Counted from the first letter of the stretch, positions 14,805 to 23,996 are shown. The stretch: DNA of 64,000 bases from Rhizobium sophorae (GCF_013087515.1 NZ_JABFCN010000070.1:62001-126000); one strand, 5' to 3'. The notes: a model not told the origin generated them from the sequence alone. Numbers and translations are program-made.

Positions 14805-16340
14805 ATGGGCAGCGCGAGGCTCTCCTTTGGTCCGTTCGTTTACGATCCCGTGACAGGAAGCCTGTGGCGGGACGGGAAGTCCGTTGCGACCGGACCACGG
14901 CCCGTAGCGCTGCTCGGCATGCTGCTGGAGGCTGAGGGCCGCGTCGTCACCAAGGCGGATCTGATGGAGCGGGCCTGGCCGGGGCTTGCCGTGGAAGAAG
15001 GCAATCTCACGGTTCAGATTGCCACGCTCAGGAAGCTTCTCGGCGCAAGGCCCGATGGCACGGACTGGATCGTCACCGTTCCCAGGGTCGGGTATCGCCT
15101 GCCGCGCCAGGACGATGCCGGGATGGCGCCTGCGGCGCCGCAGCCGCCTTCCGTCGCGGTTCTTCCCTTCGTCAATCTCGGCGGTGATGCCGACCAGGAT
15201 TATTTTGCCGATGGCGTGGTGACGGAGATCATCACGGCTCTTGCGCGCTTCCACTCCTTTTCGGTCGTCTCGCGCTATTCCGCATTCGTTTACAAGGGAC
15301 GCAGCATCGACGTGCGAGAGGTGGCCAAGGAATTGGGAGTACGCTACCTGCTCGAAGGCAGCATCCGGCGGGAAGGCGCGCAGGTGCGCATCAATGTACA
15401 ATTGGTCGATGGCGTGACGGCGACCAATCTCTGGGCCGATCATTTTGAAGACGGCATCAGCCGCATCTTCGCTTTCCAGGACCATATCACCGAACGCGTC
15501 GCCTCGATCGTCGAGCCGGCGATCGAGATCGCCGAAATCCAGAGGTCACGACGCGACCGGCCGAACAGTCCGGCGGTTTATGATCTCTATCTGCGTGCGC
15601 TTGCCGCGATCATCGACGAGTCGATCGAAAGCAACGCCGCCGCCTATGCCTTGCTGCAGGAGGCGCTCGCCATTGAGCCGGAAAATGCGATGCTGCTTTC
15701 CCATGCCGCCTGGGCGCTCGAACACCGCATTACTATGGGCTGGCCGCGGCTTGGAGAGGACGACAAGGCGGAATGCATCAGCCTTGCCCGTCGCGGGCTT
15801 CAGCATTCGGCGGGCGATCCCCGCGTGATGGCTCATTGCGGCATGGCGCTGTTGCAGGTGGGCAAGGATTATGAAGGCGGCATGGCCGTGTTGGAGGCCG
15901 CCGCGGCCGCCAATCCCAACGATCTTCTGGTGGCGGCCTGTTCCGGCATTGCCGCCTTGCACTGCGGCGATATCGAACATGCGCTCGAACGCCTGCATCG
16001 CGCGGTGAGATTGGGACCTCGCGATCCGGATGCGCGTTTTTCGCTCACGGGCATCGCCATGGCCGAAATCTTCCGTGGCAATTGCGAGGCAGCACTTTCA
16101 TACGCATCACGTTCGCTGGCGCTCAATGCCCATTTCGACCCGACCTACTGGATGCTGATCGCCGCACATGCGCATCTCGGCAATATGGAGCAGGCGCAGC
16201 AGTTCCTGCGCGCGCTCGCAGCGATTGCACCTGATGTAACGCTGGAAGGCATTCTGGCAGGCCAACCGGCCAAGGATCCCCAGCGTTTTGCGCCGGTTCT
16301 GGAAGGGCTGGCGCGGGCCGGCATGCGGCCGCGCCTATAG
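14805..16340 (+). CDS. Winged-helix one-component regulator with TolB-like and TPR regions
   Basis: 511 aa from the ATG at 14805; 14748 is an alternative start. Order: OmpR-type winged helix (about 6-97, with LRKLLGARPDGTDWIVTVPR then VGYRL), a TolB/FlgO-like domain (about 112-240, PPSVAVLPFVNLGGDADQDY then FADGVVTEI), and TPR-like helical repeats to the C-terminus. I see no membrane helix between the domains, unlike CadC, so it is probably cytosolic. Similar proteins are often annotated as adenylate-cyclase-associated transcriptional regulators. Target genes are unknown. Confidence 0.78.
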   Translation: MGSARLSFGPFVYDPVTGSLWRDGKSVATGPRPVALLGMLLEAEGRVVTKADLMERAWPGLAVEEGNLTVQIATLRKLLGARPDGTDWIVTVPRVGYRLPRQDDAGMAPAAPQPPSVAVLPFVNLGGDADQDYFADGVVTEIITALARFHSFSVVSRYSAFVYKGRSIDVREVAKELGVRYLLEGSIRREGAQVRINVQLVDGVTATNLWADHFEDGISRIFAFQDHITERVASIVEPAIEIAEIQRSRRDRPNSPAVYDLYLRALAAIIDESIESNAAAYALLQEALAIEPENAMLLSHAAWALEHRITMGWPRLGEDDKAECISLARRGLQHSAGDPRVMAHCGMALLQVGKDYEGGMAVLEAAAAANPNDLLVAACSGIAALHCGDIEHALERLHRAVRLGPRDPDARFSLTGIAMAEIFRGNCEAALSYASRSLALNAHFDPTYWMLIAAHAHLGNMEQAQQFLRALAAIAPDVTLEGILAGQPAKDPQRFAPVLEGLARAGMRPRL

Positions 16341-16437
16341 GCCTTTGCAAGTTTTTGCAGCTTTTAGTCGGACCTTAAAGACCCAGCATGACGCGTGGGC
16401 CACGCTGATCCCATCAACCGGGATGGAGGATCGGCTC

Positions 16438-16647
16438 ATGCTTTCCAGCATGCATATTCTATCGCTCAAGCAAGGCAAGCTTTACGGCGACCGAATTCCG
16501 ATAGAGGCGCTGCCACAGGGGTTTGCGTTGCCAAGGCACCTTGTCGTACTGTTCTCGCTGATCGGCGGGTGGCGCGAGCGCACGAAAGAAAGCCCCGCCG
16601 AAGCGGGGCCGGAAGTTGCCGAGCCGCAGGCGGCTTCGGTTGCCTGA
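16438..16647 (+). CDS. Possible small hypothetical protein
   Basis: 69 aa from the ATG at 16438, preceded by a strong GGAGG. The sequence contains SLKQGKLYGDRIPIEALPQG and an acidic, alanine-rich tail; no family is recognised. It ends exactly where the convergent DUF1236 gene ends, and a GCCCCGCC/GCGGGGC hairpin lies within its 3' part. Supported only by the ribosome site and lack of overlap. Confidence 0.4.
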   Translation: MLSSMHILSLKQGKLYGDRIPIEALPQGFALPRHLVVLFSLIGGWRERTKESPAEAGPEVAEPQAASVA

Positions 16648-17043
16648 TTATTCTATGACCTGCACCACACGGTGGGTGCGGGGTTCGACAATCACGTGTT
16701 GATTGTTGATGACCGTATAGGCATATTTCGGGTTGTCAGGCACCGGCGTCACGACGACGTCTGCCGGAAGCGGCTTGCCGACGACAATTGGTTCCTGGAC
16801 GACCACTGAAGCGGTCGGGGCCGGCTGCTGCTGGACATAGGTGACAACCTCGCGCGGCGGCGGATCGATCACTGCGCCGGCGACACCGCCGGCCACGCCG
16901 CCAACGGCTGCACCCACAGGGCCGCCGACGATTGCGCCGGTGATGGCGCCGCCGGCTGCACCGGTGACAGCTCCGTCAGCCAGGGCATTGGTGGCGAGCG
17001 ACGACAGCGCAAGGGCGCTGGAGACAAGTAGGATCTTGTACAT
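16648..17043 (-). CDS. DUF1236 exported protein with glycine-zipper region
   Basis: 131 aa. A signal peptide (LLVSSALALSSLATNALA) is followed by a glycine-zipper stretch (GAAGGAITGAIVGGPVGAAV), a Pro-rich linker and the DUF1236 C-terminus (DNPKYAYTVINNQHVIVEPR). Envelope localisation is likely; function unknown. A perfect EcfG promoter 34-58 bases upstream of the ATG places it in the general stress regulon. Confidence 0.82.
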   Translation of the reverse strand: MYKILLVSSALALSSLATNALADGAVTGAAGGAITGAIVGGPVGAAVGGVAGGVAGAVIDPPPREVVTYVQQQPAPTASVVVQEPIVVGKPLPADVVVTPVPDNPKYAYTVINNQHVIVEPRTHRVVQVIE

Positions 17044-17076
17044 TTTGCTTCTCCTTTGCTGGGGTTGCGCTTGGGT

Positions 17077-17101
17077 AACGACCGCGCCAATCCGAGGTTC
17101 C
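17077..17101 (-). promoter_or_regulatory. EcfG-type promoter of the DUF1236 gene
   Basis: Minus strand GGAAC (17101-17097), 16-base spacer, CGTT (17080-17077). Exact consensus match, with a predicted leader of about 25-30 bases before the ATG at 17043. Confidence 0.75.
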
Positions 17102-17163
17102 GGCAGAAGAGAGTCACGCTTTGGAAGGCCGGTTCACATTCTGTGAGGCAGCCGAAGCATTGA

Positions 17164-18270
17164 CTATTCCAGCCGCCGACGGAAGAGCCAGGCGGCGGCG
17201 CTGAGGGTGACCGCAGCAATCAGCGCCAGCGGGATCGTCTGGTTCACCACCTCGCTCAACGGGATATCCTTGAGGAAAACGCCTTTGACGATCACCAGGA
17301 AATAGCGCAGCGGATTAACTGATGTCACCGGCTGCAGCCAGCCTGGCATGTTCTCGATCGGCGTCGCGAAGCCGGAGAGCAGCATGGCTGGGACCATGAA
17401 CAGGAAGGCGCCGAGGATCGCCTGCTGCTGTGTCATCGACAGCGCCGAGATGAACAGGCCGAGGCCGGCGACCGAACCGAGATAGAAGATTGCGCTGCCG
17501 TACAGCAGGAAGAGCGAGCCGCGCAGCGGCACGTCGAAGAGGAAGACGGCGGCCAGGATATAGACGGTGATGTGGAAGAGGCCGATCATCATCGGCGGGA
17601 TCAGTTTGCCGATCAGGATCTCGTGGATGCGCAGCGGCGAGACCATCAACTGGTCGAAGGTGCCGAGTTCGCGCTCGCGAGCGATCGACAGCGCCGTGAC
17701 GATGAGGCCGATCAGCAGCGCGATGCTGGCGATCAGGTTCGGCACCATGAACCATTGATAGGTGAGGTTCGGGTTGAACCAGTTGCGCGGCACTGTCGAG
17801 ACGATGTCGGCACCGGCGCGTTTGCCGGCCGGCGTCTCGGCGGCAAGCGCCGCCCCGATCTGCGAGAGATAGCCCGCGACGATCTGCGAGGCGTTGGAGC
17901 GGCGGCCGTCGAGCACCACCTGCAGATCGGCCGGCGTACCGGCCTCGATATTGCGCGAAAAGTCCGGGCCGATCTCAACGGCGGCAATGGCTGTCTGGTT
18001 GTCGATTGCCACCCGGACCTCCGCCTGGCTTCCCGCAATCTCGATTTTCCGGAAGGTCGGCGAGCCATCGATGCGCTCGATCAGTTCCTGGCCCCAGTGA
18101 CCGCTGTCGCGGTTGAGGATCATCACGTCGACATTGCGGACTTCGAGCGTCGCCGCATAGGAGAAGACGAGAAGCTGGACGATCGGTGGGCCGATCAGGA
18201 TGGCGCGGCCCTTGGGATCACGCAGGACGGCGAGCAGTTCCTTGACGATCAGGGCGTAGAGCCTTGTCCA
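17164..18270 (-). CDS. ABC-2 type exporter permease (YbhR-like)
   Basis: 368 aa from the ATG at 18270, preceded by GAGG; the open frame runs back to 18309 inside the previous gene. One N-terminal membrane helix, a large periplasmic domain (about 45-165), then five membrane helices with the ABC-2 signature ARERELGTFDQLMVSPLRIH. Fourth component of a CecR-YbhGFSR-like operon and partner of the next permease upstream. Confidence 0.85.
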   Translation of the reverse strand, partial: WTRLYALIVKELLAVLRDPKGRAILIGPPIVQLLVFSYAATLEVRNVDVMILNRDSGHWGQELIERIDGSPTFRKIEIAGSQAEVRVAIDNQTAIAAVEIGPDFSRNIEAGTPADLQVVLDGRRSNASQIVAGYLSQIGAALAAETPAGKRAGADIVSTVPRNWFNPNLTYQWFMVPNLIASIALLIGLIVTALSIARERELGTFDQLMVSPLRIHEILIGKLIPPMMIGLFHITVYILAAVFLFDVPLRGSLFLLYGSAIFYLGSVAGLGLFISALSMTQQQAILGAFLFMVPAMLLSGFATPIENMPGWLQPVTSVNPLRYFLVIVKGVFLKDIPLSEVVNQTIPLALIAAVTLSAAAWLFRRRLE

Positions 18271-18274
18271 CATC

Positions 18275-19402
18275 TCAACCGATCCTCTTTCTGGTGCTGC
18301 GGGCGGCAAGCACGAACATGATGGCGCCGATCGTCAGCATCACGCCGATCGCCTGCAGAAACATCGGCCAGATGTCGCCGGCCAGGAACACCGTCTGCAG
18401 ACTGGGGATCAGGTAGCGCGCCGGCACGATGAAGGTGATCCACTGGATGACGGCCGGCATGGAATTGATCTCGAAGAGGAAGCCAGACAACAGGAAAGCA
18501 GGGAGAAAGGCCGAGATCAGCGCCAGCTGCGAGGCAAGGAACTGGTTCTTCGTTGCTGTCGAGATCAACAGGCCCTGGCCGAGCGCCGGGATCAGGAAGG
18601 CGGCCGACAGTGCATAGAGGGCGGCGACGGAGCCGCGGAACGGCACGCCGAAGAGGAAGACCGCAAGCAGAACGCAGAGCGTCATCGAGGTGAGGCCAAG
18701 CAGGAAATAGGGCAGGATCTTGCCGGCGAGCAGTTCGACCGCCGTCACCGGTGTCGCCATCATCGCCTCCATTGTGCCCCGCTCCCATTCGCGGGCGACG
18801 ACGAGCGAGGTCAGAAGCGTGCCGACCAGCGTCATGACGATGGCGATCGAGCCGGGCACGAGGAAATTGCGGCTGGTCAGTTCAGGGTTGAACCAGAAGC
18901 GCTGCTCGACCGAAATGGCGGGACTATGGGAGGCGACGTCCGCCTGCCTCTGCCGCTCCCAGTTGGCAACAGTGCCCTGGGCATAATTCTGCACAAAATT
19001 CGCCGTGTTCGGTTCGGAGCCATCGACGATCACCTGGATAGAGGGATGGTTGCCGGCGGTGTAGCGCGTGGTGAAATCGGCGGGGATGACGACGATGCCG
19101 CGCAGCTTGCCGAGCACGAGGTCTTCCTCGAACAGACGCCGGTCGCGGCCGATGGCCACATCGAAATAGCGCGAGGCATGGAAACTGGCCGACAGGTCCT
19201 GCGTCAGCGGCGTCATCTCCTCGGTCACTAGGCCGATGCGGGTGCGGGTGGTATCGAGCGAGACGCCGTAGCCGAAAAGAAAGAGCAGAATGAGCGGCAG
19301 CACGAAGGCGATGAGGATACTGCTCGGATCGCGGATCGCCTGAAAGCTCTCCTTGCGCACGAGGGCCAAGAGACGTCGCATCCGGCCGGAGGTGGTGCTC
19401 AT
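18275..19402 (-). CDS. ABC-2 type exporter permease (YbhS-like)
   Basis: 375 aa with the same topology as its neighbour: N-terminal helix (LILLFLFGYGVSLD), periplasmic domain, and C-terminal helices with AREWERGTMEAMMATPVTAV. It overlaps the ATPase gene by 4 bp. Together with YbhR-like it would form the membrane channel of a drug or toxic-compound exporter. Confidence 0.87.
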   Translation of the reverse strand: MSTTSGRMRRLLALVRKESFQAIRDPSSILIAFVLPLILLFLFGYGVSLDTTRTRIGLVTEEMTPLTQDLSASFHASRYFDVAIGRDRRLFEEDLVLGKLRGIVVIPADFTTRYTAGNHPSIQVIVDGSEPNTANFVQNYAQGTVANWERQRQADVASHSPAISVEQRFWFNPELTSRNFLVPGSIAIVMTLVGTLLTSLVVAREWERGTMEAMMATPVTAVELLAGKILPYFLLGLTSMTLCVLLAVFLFGVPFRGSVAALYALSAAFLIPALGQGLLISTATKNQFLASQLALISAFLPAFLLSGFLFEINSMPAVIQWITFIVPARYLIPSLQTVFLAGDIWPMFLQAIGVMLTIGAIMFVLAARSTRKRIG

Positions 19403-21156
19403 GCTGCATTCTCTTTCTCGGATTGCTGTACCAGGGCGATGAAGGCGTCCTCCATCGTCGGGTCCGGCAGCTCGCTGGTTGCGACCTTAGCCTTCAATTC
19501 GTCAGGCGAGCCAAGTGCGATCGAGCGGCCGCGATAGATCAGCGAGATGCGGTCGCAATATTCGGCCTCGTCCATGAAATGGGTGGTGACGAGCACTGTG
19601 ACGCCCTTTTCGACCAGGGCGTTTATATGCGTCCAGAATTCGCGCCGGGTGATCGGATCGACGCCGGATGTCGGTTCGTCGAGGAAGAGGGCGCGCGGCT
19701 CGTGCATGACGGCGCAGGCGAGCGCCAACCGCTGTTTCAGGCCAAGCGGCAGGTCCTTGGCCGGCTGGCTGACATGGCGGCCGAAATCGAAGATGCCGGC
19801 CATGAGATCGATGCGCTCGCGCCGTTGTGTTCCGCGAAGGCCATAGACGCCGGAGAAGAATTCGAGGTTCTGCATGACGGTCAGATCGCCATAGAGCGAG
19901 AATTTCTGCGCCATATAGCCAAGCTGGTTGCGGGCCTCGGCGGCATCGCGGCGAAGGTCGAAACCGGCAACGCGGCCTTCGCCACCGGTCGGCTTCAGCA
20001 GGCCGCAGAGCATCTTGAAGGTGGTGGATTTGCCGGCGCCGTTCGGGCCGAGCAGGCCGAAGATCTCGCCGCGGCGAATATCGAAGCTGATATTGTCGGC
20101 AGCGGTGAAATCGCCGAAGCGCTTGGTCAGCCCCTTGGCCTCGATCACCGGCCGGTCGTCATCGCCCTTCACCGGTTTTTGCGCCTCGGCCAGCCTCGAG
20201 CGGCCGCCAGGACCACCACCCAGCATGTCGATAAAAGCATCTTCGAAGCGCGGCGGGGCAGGGGCGAGCGTTGCGCCATCGCCGGCCGAGCCGATATCCG
20301 GTTTCTTGTCCTTGGCGGCGACGAGGCGGATCGCTTCGCCCTGGATCACGCCGTCGATAACGCCATCGGCCTGCAGAAGCCCGGCAAGCACCTGCCGGCG
20401 GCGCCCTGTCATGCCCGAGACGCGAAAAACCCGGTCGCTGACGCGGCCGGTCATGTCATCAGGTTTTCCCGAAAAGAGCAGCTTTCCCTGGTTCAAGAGC
20501 AGCACATGGTCGCAGGCTTCAGCCTCGTCGAGATAGGCGGTCGACCAAAGGACGCCTATGCCTTCCTTCGTCAGGTTCTCGACCATCTTCCAAAGGTCGC
20601 GGCGCGAGATCGGATCGACGCCGACGCCCGGCTCGTCGAGCAGCAGCAGGCGCGGCTTCTTCAGAAGCGCGCAGGCAAGGCCGAGCTTTTGCTTCATGCC
20701 GCCGGAGAGCTTTCCGGCGAGCCTGCCGGTGAAACGCTTGAGGTCGGTAAAGGTGAGCAGCTCGTCGAAGGCGCTTGCGCGTTCGCTCTTCGGCAGGCCG
20801 CGCAGATCGGCATAGAGATCGAGATTTTCCTGCACCGAAAGGTCTTCATAGAGACCGAAGCGCTGCGGCATGTAGCCGATCGCCGCCTGGATGCCGGCGG
20901 GGTTCTTGCGCGTGTCGAAGCCGAGAACCTCCATCGTTCCCGTGTCGGGCAGCATCAGGCCCGTCATCAAACGGATCAGCGTCGTCTTGCCGGCGCCGTC
21001 GGGGCCGACAAGGCCGGTGATTGCGCCGCTACCGATCGTACCTGAGACGGCATCAAGCGCTGCCGGGGCGTCGCCGAAGCGCTTGGTGACGCCGTCGATC
21101 CGGACGAGCGGCGTGTCGTCCCAACCTGTCTGGGGGCCGGATTCGGCGGCGGTCAT
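19399..21156 (-). CDS. Duplicated ABC ATPase of an ABC-2 exporter (YbhF-like)
   Basis: 585 aa with two complete nucleotide-binding domains. The first has GPDGAGKTT, LSGGMKQKLG and LLLLDEPGVGVDP. The second (from about residue 340) has GPNGAGKST, a degenerate signature (LPLGLKQRL) and LFLDEPTSGVDP. A fused double ATPase is typical of YbhF/RbbA-type exporters. It overlaps the HlyD-like gene by 4 bp. Confidence 0.9.
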   Translation of the reverse strand: MTAAESGPQTGWDDTPLVRIDGVTKRFGDAPAALDAVSGTIGSGAITGLVGPDGAGKTTLIRLMTGLMLPDTGTMEVLGFDTRKNPAGIQAAIGYMPQRFGLYEDLSVQENLDLYADLRGLPKSERASAFDELLTFTDLKRFTGRLAGKLSGGMKQKLGLACALLKKPRLLLLDEPGVGVDPISRRDLWKMVENLTKEGIGVLWSTAYLDEAEACDHVLLLNQGKLLFSGKPDDMTGRVSDRVFRVSGMTGRRRQVLAGLLQADGVIDGVIQGEAIRLVAAKDKKPDIGSAGDGATLAPAPPRFEDAFIDMLGGGPGGRSRLAEAQKPVKGDDDRPVIEAKGLTKRFGDFTAADNISFDIRRGEIFGLLGPNGAGKSTTFKMLCGLLKPTGGEGRVAGFDLRRDAAEARNQLGYMAQKFSLYGDLTVMQNLEFFSGVYGLRGTQRRERIDLMAGIFDFGRHVSQPAKDLPLGLKQRLALACAVMHEPRALFLDEPTSGVDPITRREFWTHINALVEKGVTVLVTTHFMDEAEYCDRISLIYRGRSIALGSPDELKAKVATSELPDPTMEDAFIALVQQSEKENAA

Positions 21157-22166
21157 TGTCCGCCCGCCGCCGGCGTGGGAAAACGTATCGTGACCGGCAT
21201 GCCCTGACGCAGATCCGGGCCGGGCTTATCGATGACGATCCGCAGGCGATAGACGAGGTCGGTCCTCAGTTCCGGCGTTTCCACCGATTTCGGAGTGAAT
21301 TCGGCAACCGGCGAGATGAAGCCGATCGTGCCTTCATAGGGTTTGTCGGGCGCCGTATCGGAGGTGACCGCAACCTTCATGCCGGGATGGATACGGCCGA
21401 GATCGGGCTCGGCGACATAGGTGCGCACCCAGACGGGTTCTGTCAGCGACAACACGAAGACGGTGTCGGCGGGGGAAACGATCGCGCCATTCTCCCGCAC
21501 ACGGGAGAGCATGACGCCGTCGTTTGGCGCGCGCAATTGGGTATCCTCCAGCGAAGTGCGGGCCGAGGCGAGCGTTGCCTGAGCCGCCTTCAGCTGGGCG
21601 TCGGCGGCGGCGATATCCTCGACACGGGAGCCTTCCAGCAGCAGTTTCAACGCCTCGTTAGCGGAGTCGGAGCGTGCGGCGGCCATGGCCCTTGCAGCGG
21701 TCGCCTGATCAAGGCTTGCCTCGGAAATCGTGCCTTGCGGGCGCAATTGGCGGGCGCGGTCATAGGCGAGATTGGCATTGCGGAGATCGGCGACACTTTC
21801 GTCATAGGCGGCGCGTGCCTGGGCAATCTCTGTCGGCCGCGGACCGGCCTTCAGCTTGTCGAGCGTCGCCTGGAGGGCTGCGACATTGGCCTCGCCCGAG
21901 CGGACCGCGAATTCATAGGGTGCTGCATCGAGCTTTGCCAGAACCGTTCCAGTTTTGACGACGTCGCCTTCGTCGGCATGGAGTTCGGCGAGACGACCGC
22001 TGACACGGAAGCCGAGCGAAACCTGGCGGATATCGACATTGCCGTAAAGGACGAACTCGCGGCGGGCCTCGGGCCGCCAGCCGAGCTTTTGGGGCAGGCC
22101 GTACCACCAGGCGGCGGCACCTGCCGCAACGAAAAGAAGGATGGTGATGGGAAGGATGCGTTTCAT
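21153..22166 (-). CDS. HlyD-family periplasmic adaptor (YbhG-like)
   Basis: 337 aa from the ATG at 22166 with AAAGGAAG upstream; upstream frame is inside the regulator gene. An N-terminal anchor helix (ILPITILLFVAAGAAAWWYG), a lipoyl half-motif (GFRVSGRLAELHADEGDVVK), a long coiled-coil hairpin (about 85-190), and LRAPNDGVMLSRVRENGAIV are seen. It links the ABC-2 exporter to an outer-membrane channel not encoded here. Confidence 0.88.
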   Translation of the reverse strand: MKRILPITILLFVAAGAAAWWYGLPQKLGWRPEARREFVLYGNVDIRQVSLGFRVSGRLAELHADEGDVVKTGTVLAKLDAAPYEFAVRSGEANVAALQATLDKLKAGPRPTEIAQARAAYDESVADLRNANLAYDRARQLRPQGTISEASLDQATAARAMAAARSDSANEALKLLLEGSRVEDIAAADAQLKAAQATLASARTSLEDTQLRAPNDGVMLSRVRENGAIVSPADTVFVLSLTEPVWVRTYVAEPDLGRIHPGMKVAVTSDTAPDKPYEGTIGFISPVAEFTPKSVETPELRTDLVYRLRIVIDKPGPDLRQGMPVTIRFPTPAAGGQ

Positions 22167-22864
22167 GCTGCACTTCCTTTCGATGCGCCGATGGCATCGA
22201 CCAGTTCTGCAGCCAGGCCGCGCATGGTTTCCACCTGTTCCGGGCCGACGCCGTCCCACTCCATCTGGGCGAGCACGGCTGCATGGGCGACGCGAAAGAC
22301 GAGGACGCTGCCGAGAAGTGTGAAGGTGCGCAGGCGCACATGTTCTGAGGCGGGATCCTCATGAAGGATGGCGCCGATCAGCCGCCGGCCCATCTCGATC
22401 ATCGGCCGCATGAGGCCCTGATAGATCCGTGTGAATGCTTCTGTCGGCTCCATCTGCTCGCGGATGAGGAAGCGCGCCCAGGATTCGGATTCCTTGCCCA
22501 CGAACAGCGTCACCATGGTCTGCAAAATTTCGGTCAGGAAATGGCGAGCCTCCGCTTCACCAAGCGGTTTGCCGGCAGCGTCGAGCGCCAACAGATGCGC
22601 GCCGACGCGCGCCCTCATGTCACCGACATGCGTATTGATCCGCATCATCAGATATTCGGCGGTGGCGATGTAGAGACCTTCCTTGCTGCCGAAATAATAG
22701 GGGATTGCCTGCAGGTTGACGCCGGCCGCTTCCGTGAGCTGGCGCGTCGAAGCGCCGTCGAAGCCATAACGGCCGAAGACGTCGAGGGCAGCGGATAGCA
22801 TCTTCTGACGCGCGATCTCGGCGCGGGCGGAGGTCGGTGACTGGTTGTCGTGTTCTTGGGTCAT
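22163..22864 (-). CDS. TetR-family regulator (CecR/YbiH-like)
   Basis: 233 aa from the ATG at 22864. HTH region ASTRQLTEAAGVNLQAIPYY then FGSKEGLYIA; C-terminal domain of the YbiH type. It heads the operon regulator-adaptor-ATPase-permease-permease and overlaps the adaptor start by 4 bp, the same gene order as cecR-ybhGFSR in enterobacteria. A palindrome upstream is the likely operator. Confidence 0.85.
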   Translation of the reverse strand: MTQEHDNQSPTSARAEIARQKMLSAALDVFGRYGFDGASTRQLTEAAGVNLQAIPYYFGSKEGLYIATAEYLMMRINTHVGDMRARVGAHLLALDAAGKPLGEAEARHFLTEILQTMVTLFVGKESESWARFLIREQMEPTEAFTRIYQGLMRPMIEMGRRLIGAILHEDPASEHVRLRTFTLLGSVLVFRVAHAAVLAQMEWDGVGPEQVETMRGLAAELVDAIGASKGSAA

Positions 22865-22895
22865 GACGCTTTTATAACGCCGATGAAAAAATAAG

Positions 22896-22907
22896 TCAAT
22901 CGATTGA
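22896..22907. promoter_or_regulatory. Palindromic operator candidate for the CecR-like regulator
   Basis: TCAATCGATTGA is a perfect 12-bp palindrome in an AT-rich stretch 32-43 bases upstream of the regulator ATG. The placement suits autorepression; it is supported only by symmetry and position. Confidence 0.4.
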
Positions 22908-23244
22908 TATATTTCGATAGCGAATGTCATGGGCTGATGCCTTCGCTGATGCAAGGACAAGAAACGTGACATCGCTCATGGCTGGATGCGTGGCCTGATT
23001 GTGGAAGAGATGTGCCGTTCCAGTGGTTCAGCGTCAATCGGATCAGGGCGATCTCAGCTCGTCTGGAAGACGTTCGGAAACAAGGCAAAGAGACCCACAG
23101 GCAGCGATACAATATCGCTAATTTTCACGACACTAATATGTCTGTGCCGACCGGCTGCGAAACAAAAAGCCCGCCACTTTTTCGTGATCCCTGCGGCTAT
23201 GTTTTGACACAAAACTGCCTTGCTCTTTCCGTATCGCCGGGTTG
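22908..23244. other. Intergenic region without recognisable features
   Basis: Beyond the regulator promoter I see no gene, strong hairpin or known regulatory motif. Open frames here have no ribosome site or family similarity. Confidence 0.5.
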
Positions 23245-23397
23245 ATGCGTATTCAGATTTATATTATCGCGCTGCTGCTCAGCGCCATCATGTGGTCGAT
23301 CTCGTTCGATGCGGCGCGAGAATCCTATCATGCCGCGCAAAGCGCGGGATTGATGCCGAACCTGCACATCAACAAGAAGCTGGATCGCATTCTATAG
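23245..23397 (+). CDS. Possible 50-aa single-pass membrane peptide
   Basis: An ATG at 23245 opens a 50-codon frame ending in TAG at 23395-23397. The start MRIQIYIIALLLSAIMWSIS is a hydrophobic helix, followed by a polar tail rich in Ala, His, Asn and Lys (SAGLMPNLHINKKLDRIL). The upstream sequence has only a weak ribosome site. No family recognised; the helix followed by a coherent soluble tail makes chance less likely. Confidence 0.45.
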   Translation: MRIQIYIIALLLSAIMWSISFDAARESYHAAQSAGLMPNLHINKKLDRIL

Positions 23398-23661
23398 ACT
23401 GCGATGTAGTGGCAGGTCAGCGGTACAATTGGCCGATGTTGCATTCTCGACATCGGGCTGGCGAATGTATTTTTCTATCGCTCTCGAGCCTTCCGGACAG
23501 AAAGTCAAATTCCGTAAAATTTGACCGATCTGCTTAAAAGCCCTGAAAATACTGATGTGTAGAGTGGTCTCATGAAAGCGACCGAAGCGTGGACAGACGC
23601 ATCGATCGTTTGGAGCCGGGGCGAACCGAAAGCCCGCCGATCCACAAACGGGGACTTCGAC

Positions 23662-23976
23662 ATGCACAGAACTCTTGCCGCCATTGCCTTGAGCCTGACC
23701 ATCACTGCGGCTGCCGGGCCGGCATTCGCCATTGGCCCAGCCAGCCTTGCCCGCGACCTGATGTACACTTCCGCCATCGGCCATTCGCCCGAGGTTCCGT
23801 TGACGACACGCGCCGGCTTCGTGCGTCCAGGCGTTCCGTTCGTCCTGCGCAGCCCGGCTGCAATCGAAGGTGAGGGCTACCGGCTCAAGACCTATTCGCA
23901 GCGCCTGACCGTTGTCGTCGGTTACGTATTTTCGACGGCCGTCGAGGCCGTGCAGGCCGTTACGCTTCTCCGCTGA
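23662..23976 (+). CDS. Small exported protein of unknown function
   Basis: 104 aa from the ATG at 23662; an upstream in-frame ATG at 23572 lacks a signal-peptide arrangement. A clear signal peptide (LAAIALSLTITAAAGPAFA) precedes a short mature domain (GPASLARDLMYTSAIGHSPE). It converges with lpsL. No recognisable family. Confidence 0.6.
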   Translation: MHRTLAAIALSLTITAAAGPAFAIGPASLARDLMYTSAIGHSPEVPLTTRAGFVRPGVPFVLRSPAAIEGEGYRLKTYSQRLTVVVGYVFSTAVEAVQAVTLLR

Positions 23977-23996
23977 TATCTCGCCAGATTCCTGTT

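Noticed and set aside
19423..21045. 540-codon plus-strand frame opposite the ABC ATPase
   Set aside because: Antisense shadow of a gene with two full sets of ATPase motifs; composition shows no domain.
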